From an uncultured Bacilli bacterium (GTDB taxonomy: Bacteria > Bacillota_I > Bacilli_A > RF39 > UBA660), in contig CATLBU010000049.1 in the NCBI GenBank assembly GCA_949879835.1, positions 1-5,729 on the forward strand: a DNA stretch of 5,729 nucleotides. Direction: 5' to 3'. Each line of letters begins with the position of its first letter. Positions within the stretch are counted from its first letter, which is position 1. Shown piece after piece: positions 5,448 through 5,729 of the stretch. The notes under the pieces are model-generated. The model had not been told where the DNA came from. It saw nothing but the letters and a program-made list of their open reading frames with translations, and made no database searches. The position numbers and the translations under genes are program-made.

Positions 5448-5729
5448 TTACATCATCTCCTTTTCTACATTTTGTGATTGATGATACAAATTATTATTTA
5501 TCCAACTTATTGTTTCTTGATTTAATTCTTCTTCTTTTCTTATCTCTATTAAATTCCTTAATATAGATTCATAATCTTTTTTTAAATAACTGATATCAGG
5601 TTGTTCCCAATAAGATGAAAAATCCTCTATTAGTTCTCCAAAGTCAAAAGATATGAAACCTTTTTTTCTTACTTCTGACATACTATCAAATCCATAATTA
5701 TCTATTAAATATTTATCTATTTCATTCCA
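5448..5729 (-). CDS. Hypothetical protein, C-terminal 93 residues, N-terminus outside the window
   Basis: The frame is open to the window edge. An ATG at 5679-5681 could start a 77-aa protein, but it has no ribosome binding site, and the 16 codons before it also read as protein (WNEIDKYLIDNYGFDS) with no stop. I therefore treat this as the end of a longer gene. The visible part contains EVRKKGFISFDFGELIEDFSSYW, a helical stretch (DISYLKKDYESILRNLIEIRKEEELNQETISWINNNL) and a polar end. The family is not recognised. The last codons (ATG ATG TAA) hold the ribosome binding site of the 183-aa gene, which begins on the next base. Confidence 0.7.
   Translation of the reverse strand, partial: WNEIDKYLIDNYGFDSMSEVRKKGFISFDFGELIEDFSSYWEQPDISYLKKDYESILRNLIEIRKEEELNQETISWINNNLYHQSQNVEKEMM

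Noticed and set aside
5448..5681. Complete 77-aa gene starting at ATG 5681
   Set aside because: There is no ribosome binding site, and the same frame stays open and protein-like up to the window end, so the gene is more likely truncated by the window.
1..5729. Recoded stop codons (TGA as tryptophan)
   Set aside because: Tryptophan is encoded by TGG throughout, no gene needs TGA read-through, and TGA serves as the stop of the coiled-coil gene.
1..5729. CRISPR array, tRNA, insertion-sequence ends, riboswitch or intrinsic promoter
   Set aside because: I saw no spaced repeats, cloverleaf, terminal inverted repeats, transposase motifs or usable non-coding stretch; the longest gap is 45 bases.

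Overview
The window is AT-rich, and every gene I can support lies on the minus strand, so the reading order is from base 5729 down to base 1. Strong AGGAGG-type ribosome binding sites, frequent TTG starts, AGA-rich arginine usage and TGG-encoded tryptophan (with TGA used as a stop at 1388-1390) point to a low-GC Firmicute using the standard bacterial code, most likely Clostridia-like. No rRNA, tRNA, CRISPR array, transposase, integrase or housekeeping gene is visible. The gene content is two orphan-looking DNA methyltransferase-type proteins, a probable large-polyvalent-protein-type domain and many small unrecognised acidic proteins. It suggests the accessory part of a large mobile element (phage, plasmid or integrative conjugative element). 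This is inference from content, not from a diagnostic marker.

Layout in transcription order: (i) 5729-5448, the C-terminal end of an unknown protein whose start lies outside the window; (ii) 5447-4896, unknown 183-aa protein with a TTG start; (iii) 4903-4091, 270-aa two-part protein with a TTG start and an LPD29-like N-terminus; (iv) 4078-3680, unknown 132-aa protein; (v) 3666-2653, winged-helix plus beta-class DNA methyltransferase with a TTG start and a DHPY variant of the catalytic tetrapeptide; (vi) 2647-1706, a short N-6 methylase-type SAM-binding domain with no visible NPPY motif, fused to a small C-terminal domain that also carries its own plausible internal start; (vii) 1660-1388, coiled-coil protein of 90 aa with a TTG start; (viii) 1391-360, 343-aa protein resembling the DUF4241-like 'TDPCY' proteins of Firmicute phages; (ix) 323-1, N-terminal part of an unknown protein that appears to start at ATT.

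The genes are packed head to tail. There are overlaps of 8 and 4 bases, an abutting stop and start at 5450/5447, and no gap above 45 bases, so the block looks like one long operon with extensive translational coupling. The only candidate transcription signal is a weak hairpin plus U-rich tail at the end of gene (vi). No promoter is supportable inside the window. The main points of interest are the two adjacent methyltransferase-fold proteins that both deviate at motif IV, the fusion or nested-gene junction at 1966, the ATT start at 323, and the fact that five of eight visible starts are not ATG.
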